Positions 18,262 to 27,506 are shown, counted from the first letter of the stretch. The stretch is 64,000 bases of DNA from Aggregatibacter sp. 2125159857 (GCF_017798005.1 NZ_CP072548.1:1674001-1738000); one strand, 5' to 3'. The notes: a model not told the origin generated them from the sequence alone. Made by a program: numbers and translations.

Positions 18262-18558
18262 ATGTACTACGTTATTTTTGCTCAAGACAAACCGAACACG
18301 TTGGCTCAACGCTTGGCAGTACGTGAACAACACCTTGCCCGTTTGAAACAACTCCAAGCGGAAGATCGTTTATTAACCGCAGGCCCAAACCCAGCTATTG
18401 ATGATGAAAATCCGGGTGAGGCCGGTTTCACCGGTTCGACCGTCATTGCCCAGTTTGAGAGCTTGCAAGCCGCCAAAGACTGGGCAGCTCAAGATCCTTA
18501 TGTAGAAGCCGGCGTGTATGGTGATGTCATCATTAAGCCGTTTAAAAAAGTATTTTGA
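18262..18558 (+). CDS. yciI: YciI family protein
   Basis: The product has 98 residues, a dimeric ferredoxin-like alpha/beta barrel fold. It has [20 protein letters not shown] with the conserved His (REQHLARL) and DPYVEAGVY. The H. influenzae homologue HI0828 sits next to yciA in the same way. Its reaction is not established; YciI-like domains occur in dehydrochlorinase-like proteins. A strong hairpin (18571-18603) follows. Confidence 0.93.
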   Translation: MYYVIFAQDKPNTLAQRLAVREQHLARLKQLQAEDRLLTAGPNPAIDDENPGEAGFTGSTVIAQFESLQAAKDWAAQDPYVEAGVYGDVIIKPFKKVF

Positions 18559-18570
18559 TCTTCCCACCCA

Positions 18571-18603
18571 TCAGGCAAATCACCAATCCGCTGATTTGCC
18601 TGA
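18571..18603 (+). terminator. Stem-loop ending the yci group
   Basis: TCAGGCAAATCA pairs perfectly with TGATTTGCCTGA around a nine-base loop. There is no U-tract, so it may be a processing or stabilising structure rather than a classical terminator. Confidence 0.55.
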
Positions 18604-18684
18604 CATCCCTGTTCATTATTTCCGCCCTCCCCTATTTTCCGCCCCCTATCGAAATGCTTTAAAACATGGCTCGTTTTTCCTTGA

Positions 18685-18706
18685 TTTTGCGACTAAGATC
18701 CCAAAA
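18685..18706 (+). promoter_or_regulatory. CRP-S site upstream of comEA
   Basis: TGCGA-CTAAGA-TCCCA at 18688-18703, flanked by TTT and AAA, fits the Sxy-dependent CRP-S consensus TGCGA-N6-TCGCA at nine of ten core positions. An uptake signal immediately follows at 18704. Confidence 0.7.
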
Positions 18707-18802
18707 GTGCGGTCATTTTCTCGTGTGCTTTTTCCTTTTCAGCAAAATACTTTCGTTGATTAATTCAACGTGTATTTAACTTTAGTCTGAAAAGGAATCA
18801 CT

Positions 18803-19132
18803 ATGAAAGTAATGAAACATCTTTTGGCTTCTCTGTTCGTGTTAGGAACGGTGTTTACCGGCACTGCCATGGCAGCAGAAAAGGCGGCAGAACCTGCAAC
18901 GCAAACAGAGCAACCCGCCGCAACGGCCGCTGTTACCCAGCAAGTCAACATCAATACAGCCTCCGCCGCAGAAATTCAAAAAGCGCTTGTGGGTATCGGG
19001 GCGAAAAAAGCGGAAGCCGTCGTGCAATACCGTGAAAAACACGGCGCGTTTAGCGCTATCGAGCAATTATTGGAAGTGCAAGGTATCGGCAAAGCTACGC
19101 TCGAAAAAAATCGCGATCGCATCGTACTTTAA
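18803..19132 (+). CDS. comEA: Periplasmic competence DNA-binding protein ComEA (ComE1)
   Basis: The product has 109 residues: a signal peptide ending at GTAMA (about residue 24), an Ala/Glu/Thr linker, and a helix-hairpin-helix pair (VNINTASAAEIQKALVGIG, then FSAIEQLLEVQGIGKATLEK). ComEA binds incoming double-stranded DNA in the periplasm and ratchets it during transformation. The CRP-S site 107 bp upstream fits competence control by Sxy and CRP. Length and linker match H. influenzae ComE1. A terminator follows. Confidence 0.95.
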   Translation: MKVMKHLLASLFVLGTVFTGTAMAAEKAAEPATQTEQPAATAAVTQQVNINTASAAEIQKALVGIGAKKAEAVVQYREKHGAFSAIEQLLEVQGIGKATLEKNRDRIVL

Positions 19133-19160
19133 TCTCTCTCCTCTAACATTGTTTTTATGT

Positions 19161-19189
19161 AAGACGAGGCAATGCGCCTCGTCTTTTTT
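19161..19189 (+). terminator. Intrinsic terminator of comEA
   Basis: AGACGAGGC pairs with GCCTCGTCT and is followed by T6. Confidence 0.9.
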
Positions 19190-19254
19190 ATTGGGTGCGT
19201 TATAATACGAGGCATTTTTCAACCGCACTTCACAAAACAAGTAAGAGAGCAAGC

Positions 19255-19854
19255 ATGAAACAAAAAATTGTTTTAGCCACCGGCAATCAGGGTAAAGTCA
19301 GAGAAATGGCAGATGTGTTAGCCGATTTCGGTTTTGAGGTTATCGCCCAAACCGACTTAGGTATCGACAGCCCGGAAGAAACCGGTCTGACCTTCGTAGA
19401 AAACGCCATTTTAAAAGCCCGTTATGCGGCGGAAAAATCCGGTTTACCGGCGATTGCAGACGATTCCGGCTTAGTGGTTGACGCGCTAAACGGCGCACCC
19501 GGCTTATATTCCGCACGTTATGCCGGCGTAGATGGTGAACAGGCTGATGCGAAAAATCGTGAAAAATTATTAGCGGAATTGGCAAATGTGCCAACCGAAC
19601 ACCGCAGTGCACAATTTGTTAGCACCATCGTCTTGTTACAACACCCAACCGATCCGTCTCCGATTATTGCGCAAGGCGCATGTCACGGTGTCATTACTTT
19701 TGAAGAAAAAGGCGACAACGGCTTTGGTTATGACTCACTCTTTTTCAGCCCGGAGACAGGTTGTACCTTTGCCGAACTGGAAACCGCCGAGAAAAAGAAA
19801 ATCTCCCACCGTGCCCGTGCATTAGCCGTACTTAAAGCCAAATTAGGCGCCTAA
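19255..19854 (+). CDS. rdgB: dITP/XTP pyrophosphatase (RdgB/HAM1)
   Basis: The product has 199 residues and hydrolyses non-canonical purine triphosphates (dITP, XTP) to keep them out of DNA. It shows [57 protein letters not shown] and [14 protein letters not shown] 19255 begins the family motif. A TATAAT at 19201-19206 is a good -10, although its -35 is unclear. It heads rdgB-ybjQ-hemW. Confidence 0.96.
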   Translation: MKQKIVLATGNQGKVREMADVLADFGFEVIAQTDLGIDSPEETGLTFVENAILKARYAAEKSGLPAIADDSGLVVDALNGAPGLYSARYAGVDGEQADAKNREKLLAELANVPTEHRSAQFVSTIVLLQHPTDPSPIIAQGACHGVITFEEKGDNGFGYDSLFFSPETGCTFAELETAEKKKISHRARALAVLKAKLGA

Positions 19855-19896
19855 AGTGCGGTCAGTTTTCACAACAAATTTTAAGGAAAGTAAAAG

Positions 19897-20220
19897 ATGA
19901 TTATTACCACCACGCCTCACATCGAAGGCAAACAAATTGTCGAATATAAACAACTGGTGTTCGGCGAAGTCGTTGCCGGTTCGAATTTTATCCGCGACTT
20001 TTTTGCCGGCATTACCGACATTATCGGCGGACGCTCCGGCATGTATGAATCGCGCATTACCAAATCGCGCAAAGAAGCGTTAGATGAAATGCAGAAAAAC
20101 GCTCAAGCATTAGGCGCCAATGCCGTTGTGGGCGTAGAAGTCAATTACACCACCATCACCTCTGATGCCAAAAGCATGTTTATGATTGTGGCAAGCGGCA
20201 CCGCGGTGGTCGTTCGCTAA
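19897..20220 (+). CDS. ybjQ: YbjQ/UPF0145 family protein
   Basis: The product has 107 residues with the family start MIITTTPHIEGKQIVEYK, then GEVVAGSNFIRDFFAGITDI, IGGRSGMYE and ALGANAVVGVEV. The fold is of the heavy-metal-binding YbjQ type; the function is unknown. It lies between rdgB (43 bp, with an uptake signal) and hemW, whose ATG overlaps its TAA, so the three are probably co-transcribed. Confidence 0.93.
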   Translation: MIITTTPHIEGKQIVEYKQLVFGEVVAGSNFIRDFFAGITDIIGGRSGMYESRITKSRKEALDEMQKNAQALGANAVVGVEVNYTTITSDAKSMFMIVASGTAVVVR

Positions 20221-21389
20221 TGATAACACCACCGTTAAATCCGTTGCTGTTACCACCGCTGAGTTTATACATCCATATTCCGTGGTGTGTGCAGAAATGC
20301 CCGTACTGCGATTTTAACTCGCATGCACAAAAGGGTGCCATTCCCGAACAGGAATATGTGCGCCATTTACTTACCGATTTAACGGCGGATTTATCACGTT
20401 ATCAGGAAAGCGTCCAACAGCGTCCGCTGCATTCAATTTTTATCGGTGGCGGCACACCGAGCCTGTTTAGCGCAGAAAATATCGCGTTTTTATTACATCA
20501 AATCGAGCAACGTATTCCTTTTGCACCTCATATTGAAATTACCCTCGAAGCGAATCCCGGTACGGCTGAAGCCGAGCGTTTTTTAGGCTATGCCCAAGCG
20601 GGTGTAAATCGAATTTCTATGGGCATTCAAAGTTTTTCTGATGAAAAATTGCAAAAGTTAGGGCGTATTCATAATGCCGCCGAGGCAAAAAGTGCGGTAG
20701 GTTTCGCCCGTGTTTCTCCTCTGCGTAGTTTTAATTTGGATTTAATGCATGGTTTACCCAATCAAACCTTAAACGAAGCCTTAGATGATTTACGCCAAGC
20801 CATAGAACTGGCACCGCCACATTTGTCTTGGTATCAGCTCACCATCGAACCGAATACGATGTTTGCCTACAGACCACCAAAATTGCCTGATGACGATGAA
20901 TTGTGGGATATTTTTGAGCAAGGCCATCAGTTATTAACGGCTGCGGGCTATCAACAATATGAAACTTCAGCCTACGCCAAACCGGGCTTTCAGTGTCAAC
21001 ACAACTTAAATTATTGGCGCTTCGGTGATTATCTTGCCATTGGTTGCGGTGCGCACGGCAAACTCAGTTTTCCAAGCGGAAAAATTTTGCGTTACAGCAA
21101 AACCAAACACCCCAAAGGCTACATGCGTGGCGAATATTTGTATGAAGAACGGGACGTCAGCACTGAAGATCGCCCTTTTGAATTCTTTATGAATCGTTTT
21201 CGCTTGTTGGAAGCCGTGCCGAAAAGTGAATTTGAACAATTCACCGGCTTGTCATTAAGTGCGGTAGATAAGACGATGGCTTGGGCGCTGGATCAAAAAT
21301 TCATCACGGAAACCGACCGCACTTGGCAGGTCACCGAGCACGGTAAACTGTTTTTAAACGAATTATTAGAAGGCTTTTTGCCCGAATAA
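20220..21389 (+). CDS. hemW: Radical SAM protein HemW
   Basis: The product has 389 residues. The radical-SAM cluster motif is CVQKCPYCDFN near residue 25 (CxxxCxxC), followed by FIGGGTPSLF, EANPGT, NRISMGIQSF and the HemW C-terminal domain. HemW is a haem chaperone; it resembles oxygen-independent coproporphyrinogen oxidase (HemN) but lacks that enzyme's extra substrate residues and is shorter. Start ATG 20220 overlaps the ybjQ stop (TAATG). rdgB-hemW adjacency is common in gammaproteobacteria. Confidence 0.95.
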   Translation: MITPPLNPLLLPPLSLYIHIPWCVQKCPYCDFNSHAQKGAIPEQEYVRHLLTDLTADLSRYQESVQQRPLHSIFIGGGTPSLFSAENIAFLLHQIEQRIPFAPHIEITLEANPGTAEAERFLGYAQAGVNRISMGIQSFSDEKLQKLGRIHNAAEAKSAVGFARVSPLRSFNLDLMHGLPNQTLNEALDDLRQAIELAPPHLSWYQLTIEPNTMFAYRPPKLPDDDELWDIFEQGHQLLTAAGYQQYETSAYAKPGFQCQHNLNYWRFGDYLAIGCGAHGKLSFPSGKILRYSKTKHPKGYMRGEYLYEERDVSTEDRPFEFFMNRFRLLEAVPKSEFEQFTGLSLSAVDKTMAWALDQKFITETDRTWQVTEHGKLFLNELLEGFLPE

Positions 21390-21431
21390 CGCATCTCTAC
21401 TTGTTTATGCCCGGGAAACTGATTAAAGTAA

Positions 21432-21447
21432 ACGCAATCGTTTACGC
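21432..21447 (+). promoter_or_regulatory. PurR/LacI-family-like operator upstream of rpiA
   Basis: ACGCAATCGTTTACGC fits the PurR consensus ACGCAAACGTTTGCGT at 13 of 16 positions. The offset dyad GTAAACG-CAAT-CGTTTAC (21429-21446) is perfect, so another LacI-family regulator is possible. rpiA feeds ribose-5-phosphate into PRPP and purines, and serA feeds glycine and one-carbon units, so PurR would make sense. Confidence 0.45.
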
Positions 21448-21485
21448 AATGTTTTAGCCTCATGTTCTGATGTTAAGGAGAAAAA

Positions 21486-22142
21486 ATGAATCAACTTGAA
21501 ATGAAAAAAATTGCCGCGCAAGCGGCTTTGCAATTTGTAAAGCCGGATATGATCGTAGGCGTGGGGAGCGGTTCGACCGTGAATTGCTTTATCGAAGCCT
21601 TGGGAACATTAAAAGATCAAATTAAAGGCGCGGTAGCAGCATCGAAAAATTCAGAAGCATTACTCCGCCAGCAAGGTATTGAAGTTTTCAGCACAAATGA
21701 TGTCTCCGGTTTAGATATTTACGTGGATGGCGCCGATGAAATCAATCCGCAAAAAATGATGATCAAAGGCGGCGGTGCGGCATTGACCCGTGAAAAAATT
21801 GTGGCTGCACTTGCAAAAAATTTCATCTGCATCGTGGATAGTAGTAAACAGGTTGATGTGTTAGGCTCTACATTCCCATTGCCGATTGAAGTCATCCCAA
21901 TGGCACGTTCACAAGTAGCGCGTAAATTGGTGGCACTCGGCGGTGCGCCAGAATATCGTGAAGGCGTTGTGACCGATAACGGCAACATCATTTTAGACGT
22001 ACATAATTTTGCCATTATGAATCCGGTGGAAATGGAAAAAGAATTAAATAACATTGCAGGTGTCGTGACTAACGGCGTGTTCGCTTTACGCCCGGCAGAT
22101 ACTGTCATTGTCGGCACACCGGACGGTGCAAAAATCATTTAA
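21486..22142 (+). CDS. rpiA: Ribose-5-phosphate isomerase A
   Basis: The product has 218 residues and interconverts ribose-5-phosphate and ribulose-5-phosphate. It shows [15 protein letters not shown], the active-site DGADEINP (about 81-88), [14 protein letters not shown] and the C-terminal GVVTNGVFA. It is followed after 18 bp by serA, an order shared with H. influenzae and E. coli. The ribosome site AAGGAGAAAA is strong. Confidence 0.97.
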   Translation: MNQLEMKKIAAQAALQFVKPDMIVGVGSGSTVNCFIEALGTLKDQIKGAVAASKNSEALLRQQGIEVFSTNDVSGLDIYVDGADEINPQKMMIKGGGAALTREKIVAALAKNFICIVDSSKQVDVLGSTFPLPIEVIPMARSQVARKLVALGGAPEYREGVVTDNGNIILDVHNFAIMNPVEMEKELNNIAGVVTNGVFALRPADTVIVGTPDGAKII

Positions 22143-22160
22143 ACATCATTGGAGAGAAAT

Positions 22161-23393
22161 ATGACATCAAAAGTTTCATTAGATAAAAATAAAATCAAAT
22201 TTGTGTTGTTGGAGGGCGTTCACCAAAGCGCCTTAGATACGTTACACGACGCGGGTTACACCAACATTGATTACTACAAAAAAGCATTGGACGGCGATGA
22301 ACTCAAAGAAGCCATCAAAGATGCCCACTTTATCGGCCTACGCTCCCGTACGCATTTAACCGAAGAAATGATTGCGGCCGCACCGAAATTGATCGCTATC
22401 GGCTGTTTCTGTATCGGCACCAACCAAGTGGATTTAAATGCAGCAAAAGCCCGCGGTATTCCTGTCTTTAACGCACCGTTCTCCAACACCCGTTCTGTAG
22501 CAGAATTAGTGTTAGGTGAAATCCTATTATTAATGCGTAACATTCCCCAAGCCAATGCAGAAGTGCACCGTGGTTTATGGAATAAGTCAGCTGTGGGTTC
22601 ACACGAAGTACGTGGCAAAAAATTAGGGATCGTGGGTTACGGTCATATCGGTTCACAACTGAGTATTATTGCTGAATCCTTGGGCATGGATGTGCATTTC
22701 TACGACATTGAAAACAAACTTCCTCTTGGCAACGCCAAACAAGTGCGTAGTTTGGAAGAATTGCTCGGTTCTTGCGATGTCATTTCCCTGCATGTTCCTG
22801 ATTTACCATCTACTCGTAACTTAATCAGCGCAGAACGTATTGCCCAATTAAAACAAGATGCCATTTTGATTAACGCAGCACGCGGCACCGTCGTGGACAT
22901 TGATGCATTAGCCAAGGCGCTAGAAGAAGGCAAATTGCGTGGTGCGGCAATCGACGTATTCCCGAAAGAACCGGCCTCCATTAACGAAGAATTTGTTTCA
23001 CCATTGCGCAAATTCGATAATGTGATCTTAACGCCGCACATCGGGGGTTCTACGGCTGAAGCACAAGAAAATATCGGATTCGAAGTCGCCGGTAAATTTG
23101 TGAAATATTCCGACAACGGCTCAACCTTGTCTTCCGTCAACTTCCCTGAAGTCTCTCTACCGGAACACGAAGGCTCCAAACGCTTGTTGCACATTCATGA
23201 AAACCGTCCGGGTATTTTGACAAAAATCAACCAAATTTTCGTTGAAGCCAATGTCAATATCGCGGCGCAATATTTACAGACCGATCCGAAAATCGGCTAT
23301 GTGGTGATCGATGTGGAAACCGACAATTCCGCACCATTGATCGATAAATTGCGTCATATTGAGGGCACAATTCGCACGCGGATCTTGTTTTAA
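22161..23393 (+). CDS. serA: D-3-phosphoglycerate dehydrogenase
   Basis: The product has 410 residues, the same length as E. coli SerA, and catalyses the first step of serine synthesis. The NAD motif is GIVGYGHIGSQL (near 157), the catalytic Arg/Glu/His lie in NAARGTVVD, DVFPKEP and LTPHIGGSTAEAQ, and the C-terminal ACT domain (about 335-410, LLHIHENRPGILTKINQIF) gives serine feedback inhibition. ATG 22161 follows GGAGAG; a TTG four codons upstream would include that ribosome site and is rejected. It ends at a hairpin terminator belonging to the dispersed repeat. Confidence 0.97.
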   Translation: MTSKVSLDKNKIKFVLLEGVHQSALDTLHDAGYTNIDYYKKALDGDELKEAIKDAHFIGLRSRTHLTEEMIAAAPKLIAIGCFCIGTNQVDLNAAKARGIPVFNAPFSNTRSVAELVLGEILLLMRNIPQANAEVHRGLWNKSAVGSHEVRGKKLGIVGYGHIGSQLSIIAESLGMDVHFYDIENKLPLGNAKQVRSLEELLGSCDVISLHVPDLPSTRNLISAERIAQLKQDAILINAARGTVVDIDALAKALEEGKLRGAAIDVFPKEPASINEEFVSPLRKFDNVILTPHIGGSTAEAQENIGFEVAGKFVKYSDNGSTLSSVNFPEVSLPEHEGSKRLLHIHENRPGILTKINQIFVEANVNIAAQYLQTDPKIGYVVIDVETDNSAPLIDKLRHIEGTIRTRILF

Positions 23394-23403
23394 CGAGAAA
23401 ATA

Positions 23404-23497
23404 ACAATCCGCACATAAAACGTGCGGTTTTTAGACTCCCCTATAAGGGACTATACTTCACAAGCCCCTCAAGGGGCTTGTGAAAACCGGTCACCGT
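23404..23497. repeat. Three-hairpin segment of the dispersed repeat, copy B, including the serA terminator
   Basis: CCGCAC...GTGCGG-TTTTT (about 23409-23432) is a good terminator for serA. It is followed by a CCCCTATAAGGG hairpin and TTCACAAGCCCC/GGGGCTTGTGAA (23458-23484). The series is the inverse of 11304-11405. Confidence 0.75.
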
Positions 23498-23623
23498 GTT
23501 TATTTTCATATCACTATTTTAGTGAATCGTAGCGTGCAACTTGTTGCACGAAATCATGAATGCCCAAAAGGGTTAAATAACGTTCCGTGCGTAATTTGGT
23601 CGTGCATCAAGATGCACGCTACG
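23498..23623. repeat. Dispersed MITE-like repeat, copy B
   Basis: The 96 bp core 23528-23623 has terminal inverted CGTAGCGTGCA and TGCACGCTACG. It is the inverse of copy A at 11021-11116 and differs at only a few bases. The 30 bp at 23498-23527 match 11117-11146. Here the core and the three-hairpin segment are contiguous, without the IS200 remnant. No ORF of interest lies in the 344 bp between serA and the next gene. Confidence 0.8.
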
Positions 23624-23673
23624 AACGAAATCACGAATTACACATCGAGGTTAATGTTAATCATTTGTGCAAT

Positions 23674-23699
23674 AAAAGCCTTTCATTAGAAAGGCTTTT
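23674..23699. terminator. Bidirectional terminator
   Basis: AAAAGCCTTTC pairs with GAAAGGCTTTT, giving a stem with A and T runs on both sides. It lies between serA and the convergent chalcone-isomerase-like gene. Confidence 0.85.
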
Positions 23700-23737
23700 A
23701 TATTAAGAAAAATGAATAAAGTCGGTTGGCTTATGTG

Positions 23738-24337
23738 TTATTCCGACTCTATCGCATTCAGCGGAAAATTCGGTGGCAATTGCGGACTGGCCTCATCCTC
23801 CCCCATGGGATCAATTTCCGGTTGCGTTTTAAACGCTTCCGGTGAAACATTTCCTTTTTCCTTACCCAATAATTGGGGCTGTAATTTGACGAAGTTACTC
23901 TGTGGTGACAACCAAATATTGATCAGCATTTGGCTGAATTCCGGTTCAAACTCATGATCTAAAACGGAATCATTCAAAATAAAATACCCTTTATCGGGTA
24001 GCGCAATATAACGCAATATCGCATTTGGAGAGAAGTCCGGGAAAATAGCCTGCATGTCTTTTAGCCACAAATCCGTTTTGGCTTTATCCGCTTTTAGAAA
24101 TTCCATTTCTTTAATTAAGCTAATCGCAAAATTTTTTCCTTCAACGGGCTTTTCATATTTGAAAGAAAGCATGATAGGTAATTGGTTTTCCTGATATGCA
24201 CCGTCTTCGGTCGCCAAATCAATGGAATAAACCAAGAACGGCCCCCAGTTATAGTCGGCAGTGCCCACATTGACCCAATGGGCAGAAAGTGCGGTCGGTA
24301 TTAAACCTAAAATAAACAGCAGCGATTTTAATTTCAT
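23738..24337 (-). CDS. Exported chalcone-isomerase-like domain protein
   Basis: The product has 199 residues. A signal peptide (about 1-20, ending TALSA) precedes a domain with GTADYNWGPFLVYSIDLATE, LSFKYEKPVEGKNFAISLIK and a region around IRYIALPDKGYFILND-like residues 120-135. This resembles the bacterial chalcone-isomerase-like family, which have the fold but not the plant reaction. The C-terminus (about 165-199) is Pro/Glu-rich. ATG 24337 begins the signal peptide; the TTG two codons earlier is not needed. It lies downstream of fumC on the same strand but is separated from it by a terminator. No function is known. Confidence 0.65.
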   Translation of the reverse strand: MKLKSLLFILGLIPTALSAHWVNVGTADYNWGPFLVYSIDLATEDGAYQENQLPIMLSFKYEKPVEGKNFAISLIKEMEFLKADKAKTDLWLKDMQAIFPDFSPNAILRYIALPDKGYFILNDSVLDHEFEPEFSQMLINIWLSPQSNFVKLQPQLLGKEKGNVSPEAFKTQPEIDPMGEDEASPQLPPNFPLNAIESE

Positions 24338-24380
24338 AAACAATCCGTCATAAAAATTTATGTGGACGATTATAGCAAAA

Positions 24381-24403
24381 AAGACGGGAAATTGATCCCG
24401 TCT
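24381..24403 (-). terminator. Terminator of fumC
   Basis: AAGACGGGA pairs with TCCCGTCTT; on the minus strand it is followed by a T-run. Confidence 0.85.
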
Positions 24404-24435
24404 TCTTTACTCATAGCTTAATTTAACGCATCACG

Positions 24436-25830
24436 TTATTTTAAGCTGCCCACCATATCTTCCGGACGCACCCATTTGTCGAAATCTTCCGCAGAAACCA
24501 AGCCAAGATTAATGGCTTCTTCGCGTAAGGTAGTACCGTTTTTGTGTGCTGTTTTCGCAATTTTCGCCGCATTTTCATAACCGATATGGGTATTAAGTGC
24601 GGTGACCAACATCAATGAATTTTCAAGTTGTTGTTTAATGCGTGGGTAGTTCGGTTCGATACCGGTTGCGCAGTGTTCATCGAAAGAAACACAGGCATCT
24701 GCCAATAATTGGGCGGATTGTAAGAAGTTGGCAATCATTACCGGATTGAACACGTTCAATTGGAAGTGACCTTGAGAACCGACGAACGCGATGGTGGTGT
24801 CGTTACCAAACACTTGTGCGCAAACCATGGTCATGGCTTCGCATTGGGTTGGGTTAACTTTACCCGGCATGATGGAAGAACCCGGTTCATTTTCCGGAAT
24901 TAAGATTTCACCGATACCGGAACGTGGGCCGGATGCCAATAAACGGATATCATTAGCAATTTTGAACAAGCTCATAGCAAGTTGACGTAACGCACCGTGA
25001 GTTTCCACGATAGCATCATGCGCTGCTAATGCTTCAAATTTGTTTTCTGCGGTAATGAACGGAAGACCGGTGAATTTAGCAATGTATTCTGCCACTTTCA
25101 CATCATAGCCTTTCGGTGTGTTCAAACCTGTACCTACAGCTGTGCCACCAAGGGCTAATTGGCGTAAGTGCGGTAGGGTATTTTTCAATGCAAGTAAACC
25201 AAAGTGTAATTGCGCCGCATAAGCAGAGAATTCTTGACCTAATGTTAATGGGGTTGCATCCATTAAGTGCGTACGGCCGATTTTCACCACATCTTTAAAG
25301 GCTTCAGATTTTGCTGCAAAGGTTTTTTGTAAACGTTCTACGGCAGGAATAGTGGTTTCGACAACTTTTTTGTATGCGGCAATGTGCATTGCGGTTGGGA
25401 AGGTATCGTTGGAAGATTGGGATTTGTTCACATCATCATTCGGGTGAATAATGGATTTTTCGCCCAATTTGCCACCGTGTAAAACGTGCGCACGGTTTGC
25501 CACCACTTCATTCACGTTCATGTTGGATTGCGTACCGGAACCGGTTTGCCAAATCACCAACGGGAATTGATCGTCTAATTTGCCTGCTAAAATTTCATCA
25601 CAAGCTTGCGCAATTAAATCCCGTTTTTCCACAGGCAACACGCCTAAATCATGGTTAGCGAATGCTGCCGCTTTTTTCAAATAACCAAAGGCTTCGATGA
25701 CTTCATGTGGCATAGATGCCGCAGGACCGATTTTGAAATTATTGCGGGAACGTTCGGTTTGAGCCGCCCAGTATTTGTCTGCCGGAACTTGAACTTCGCC
25801 CATGGTATCTTTTTCAATACGAAATTCCAT
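24436..25830 (-). CDS. fumC: Class II fumarate hydratase FumC
   Basis: The product has 464 residues and hydrates fumarate to malate without an iron-sulphur cluster. It shows [43 protein letters not shown] and the fumarase signature [13 protein letters not shown] (about 317-329). Start ATG follows GAGGTAATCAAA. A CRP-type site lies 103 bp upstream in the divergent fumC-holC region. Confidence 0.98.
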   Translation of the reverse strand: MEFRIEKDTMGEVQVPADKYWAAQTERSRNNFKIGPAASMPHEVIEAFGYLKKAAAFANHDLGVLPVEKRDLIAQACDEILAGKLDDQFPLVIWQTGSGTQSNMNVNEVVANRAHVLHGGKLGEKSIIHPNDDVNKSQSSNDTFPTAMHIAAYKKVVETTIPAVERLQKTFAAKSEAFKDVVKIGRTHLMDATPLTLGQEFSAYAAQLHFGLLALKNTLPHLRQLALGGTAVGTGLNTPKGYDVKVAEYIAKFTGLPFITAENKFEALAAHDAIVETHGALRQLAMSLFKIANDIRLLASGPRSGIGEILIPENEPGSSIMPGKVNPTQCEAMTMVCAQVFGNDTTIAFVGSQGHFQLNVFNPVMIANFLQSAQLLADACVSFDEHCATGIEPNYPRIKQQLENSLMLVTALNTHIGYENAAKIAKTAHKNGTTLREEAINLGLVSAEDFDKWVRPEDMVGSLK

Positions 25831-25922
25831 TTTGATTACCTCATAATGATTATTAACAGGAACAAGAGGATTCTAACATTGACAATCTCTTCAATGAACT
25901 GAAATTACAAACAGAAAATCGG

Positions 25923-25944
25923 TTTTGTGACCTAGATCATAAAG
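25923..25944. promoter_or_regulatory. CRP-N site between fumC and holC
   Basis: TGTGA-CCTAGA-TCATA matches the CRP consensus TGTGA-N6-TCACA at eight of ten core bases. It is about 100 bp from either start; fumC, a central carbon gene, is the more likely target. An uptake signal at 25941 overlaps its right end. Confidence 0.6.
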
Positions 25945-26041
25945 TGCGGTGAGTTTGTAAAACGTTTTGAAAATTAACATTTTCTATTTAAGCTGATTTC
26001 CGCTAAAATCTCAGCTTGCATCTCTGTTGAGGTATGTTTTT

Positions 26042-26488
26042 ATGGCGCAATCAGCACAATTTTATTTACTCCATGACATGGCGTCCCAAAGTGGGTTGTC
26101 TGCTCAAGAACAGTTGGCGTGCAATCTTGCCGCGGCGGCATGGCGTTTGGGGAAACGGGTGCTCATTAGCTGTGAAACACAGGAACAGGCATTGCTATTA
26201 GATGAAGCCTTATGGCAGCGAGATCCTGATGAATTTGTCCCGCATAATCTCTTTGGTGAAATAACAACCTACGCAACACCCATTGAAATTAGCTGGTCAT
26301 CAAAGCGTAACGCTCAACGAAGAGATTTACTGATTAATTTGCAACAAGTACTGCCTGAATTTTTTGGCACCTTTAATCAAATTATTGATTTTGTGCCCGC
26401 AGAAGAACAAGCCAAAAAACTTGCTCGGGAGCGTTATAAATTCTTGCGAACCCAAGGTTGGCAGCTTTCGACAGAAAACGCTGCCTAA
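26042..26488 (+). CDS. holC: DNA polymerase III chi subunit
   Basis: The product has 148 residues. HolC bridges the clamp loader (through psi) and SSB. It shows the family features AQFYLLHD, LACNLAAAAWRLGKRVLISC, DEFVPHNLFGE and INLQQVLPEFFGTFNQIIDF with a C-terminal YKFLRTQGWQL. ATG 26042 matches the family start. holC is normally followed directly by valS; here three genes intervene. Confidence 0.93.
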   Translation: MAQSAQFYLLHDMASQSGLSAQEQLACNLAAAAWRLGKRVLISCETQEQALLLDEALWQRDPDEFVPHNLFGEITTYATPIEISWSSKRNAQRRDLLINLQQVLPEFFGTFNQIIDFVPAEEQAKKLARERYKFLRTQGWQLSTENAA

Positions 26489-26521
26489 TCTTGACTCATT
26501 ATTTTATATGGAGCCTAAAAC

Positions 26522-27082
26522 ATGAAAAAATCAATTCTCGCTTTATTTATTGCCTGCTCAACGTTCTTATTCACCGCTTGTGATGATCCTAAGCCACAGG
26601 TCGTACAGGAAGAAGCCAAAGCCTCAGAACCTGCCGAACCAACAAAAGAAATGCCGGCACAAAGCCCTGAAGCAACATCTCCTACCGCAACAGAAACCGC
26701 ACCTGCCGCTGCCACAGAAATGCCGGCACAGCCTAATACAAATATGGCTGAACCTGCACCACAAGAAAATGCAACAGCAACAGCCCCTGCGACAACAGAA
26801 GAGCCTGCGTCAGCGAATGCGGCAGCACAAGCTACCCAAGCGGCACAACCTAAAAATGCGACTGCCGCACCGGCAAGTGTTAAAGCCACAAATAAACAAG
26901 CCGCACACAAACAAGAATTAGCGCGCGTATTAAGCATGTTAGAAAAACAATACACGCAAGTTCGCTGTGTGAATGATATTAAAGATGACAGCGGAAAGAT
27001 TAAAATGGATTCCTATTGCCGCCAAGAAGAAGAACGTCTGATTCGAGAAATGCAACGCGTAAAACGCGAATTGGCAAAATAA
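26522..27082 (+). CDS. Putative lipoprotein with Ala/Pro/Thr-rich linker
   Basis: The product has 186 residues. The signal sequence ends in LFTAC (Cys20), followed by Asp-Asp; Asp at +2 of a lipoprotein is an inner-membrane retention signal in enteric bacteria. Residues about 25-125 are low-complexity Ala/Pro/Thr/Glu/Gln. The conserved-looking end (about 128-186) is helical and charged with two Cys (VRCVNDIKDD and SYCRQEEERLIREMQ). I do not recognise the family. A G-U-rich hairpin at 27111-27135 separates it from yqfB. An envelope-spanning tether is conceivable but unsupported. Confidence 0.7.
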   Translation: MKKSILALFIACSTFLFTACDDPKPQVVQEEAKASEPAEPTKEMPAQSPEATSPTATETAPAAATEMPAQPNTNMAEPAPQENATATAPATTEEPASANAAAQATQAAQPKNATAAPASVKATNKQAAHKQELARVLSMLEKQYTQVRCVNDIKDDSGKIKMDSYCRQEEERLIREMQRVKRELAK

Positions 27083-27110
27083 AAGATTGCCGGCATTAAT
27101 CTATAGCACA

Positions 27111-27135
27111 AACCTCATCTTAAAAGATGGGGTTT
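27111..27135 (+). terminator. Terminator after the lipoprotein gene
   Basis: AACCTCATCTT pairs, with G-U pairs, with AAGATGGGGTT and is followed by TTG/TTT. Confidence 0.6.
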
Positions 27136-27180
27136 TGTTGCAAAAATACCTAAAAATCCGACCGCACTTTCAGAAATAAA

Positions 27181-27492
27181 ATGCAACCAAACGACATCAC
27201 TTTTTACCAACGCTTTGAAGCCGACATCCTCGCCGGGCGTAAAACCATCACCATTCGAGATAAATCGGAAAGCCATTTTAAAGCGGGTGATATTTTACGT
27301 GTTGGTCGCTTTGAAGATAATCAATATTTCTGCACGATTAAAGTGCTAAGTGTTTCACCGATTACTCTGGATGAACTGACGGAACAGCATGCGAAGCAGG
27401 AAAATATGGGGTTGGAGGAATTGCGAGAAGTGATTAAAGTAATTTATCCGAATGAGAGTCTATTTTATGTAATCAAATTTAATTTGGCATGA
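27181..27492 (+). CDS. yqfB: N4-acetylcytidine amidohydrolase YqfB (ASCH domain)
   Basis: The product has 103 residues, the same length as E. coli YqfB. It hydrolyses N4-acetylcytidine nucleosides. [20 protein letters not shown] is followed by catalytic Lys21 and Thr24 in KTIT and Glu74 in [10 protein letters not shown], the residues reported for E. coli YqfB. Its stop codon overlaps the ATGA from which the next, AT-rich gene could start, so the two are probably read from one mRNA. An uptake signal lies 15 bp upstream. Confidence 0.92.
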   Translation: MQPNDITFYQRFEADILAGRKTITIRDKSESHFKAGDILRVGRFEDNQYFCTIKVLSVSPITLDELTEQHAKQENMGLEELREVIKVIYPNESLFYVIKFNLA

Positions 27493-27506
27493 TGAAAGGA
27501 TATGTT

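Noticed and set aside
21429..21447. TyrR box upstream of rpiA
   Set aside because: GTAAAC-N6-GTTTAC resembles TGTAAA-N6-TTTACA only partly, and rpiA-serA has no link to aromatic amino acids; a LacI-family site fits better.
23480..23957. Two short plus-strand ORFs after serA
   Set aside because: The first lies in the dispersed repeat and the second is antisense to the chalcone-isomerase-like gene.
26515..26955. Antisense ORF rich in Ala/Val/Gly opposite the lipoprotein gene
   Set aside because: The open frame results from the Ala/Pro/Thr-rich sense codons; the sense frame has a lipoprotein signal and ribosome site.
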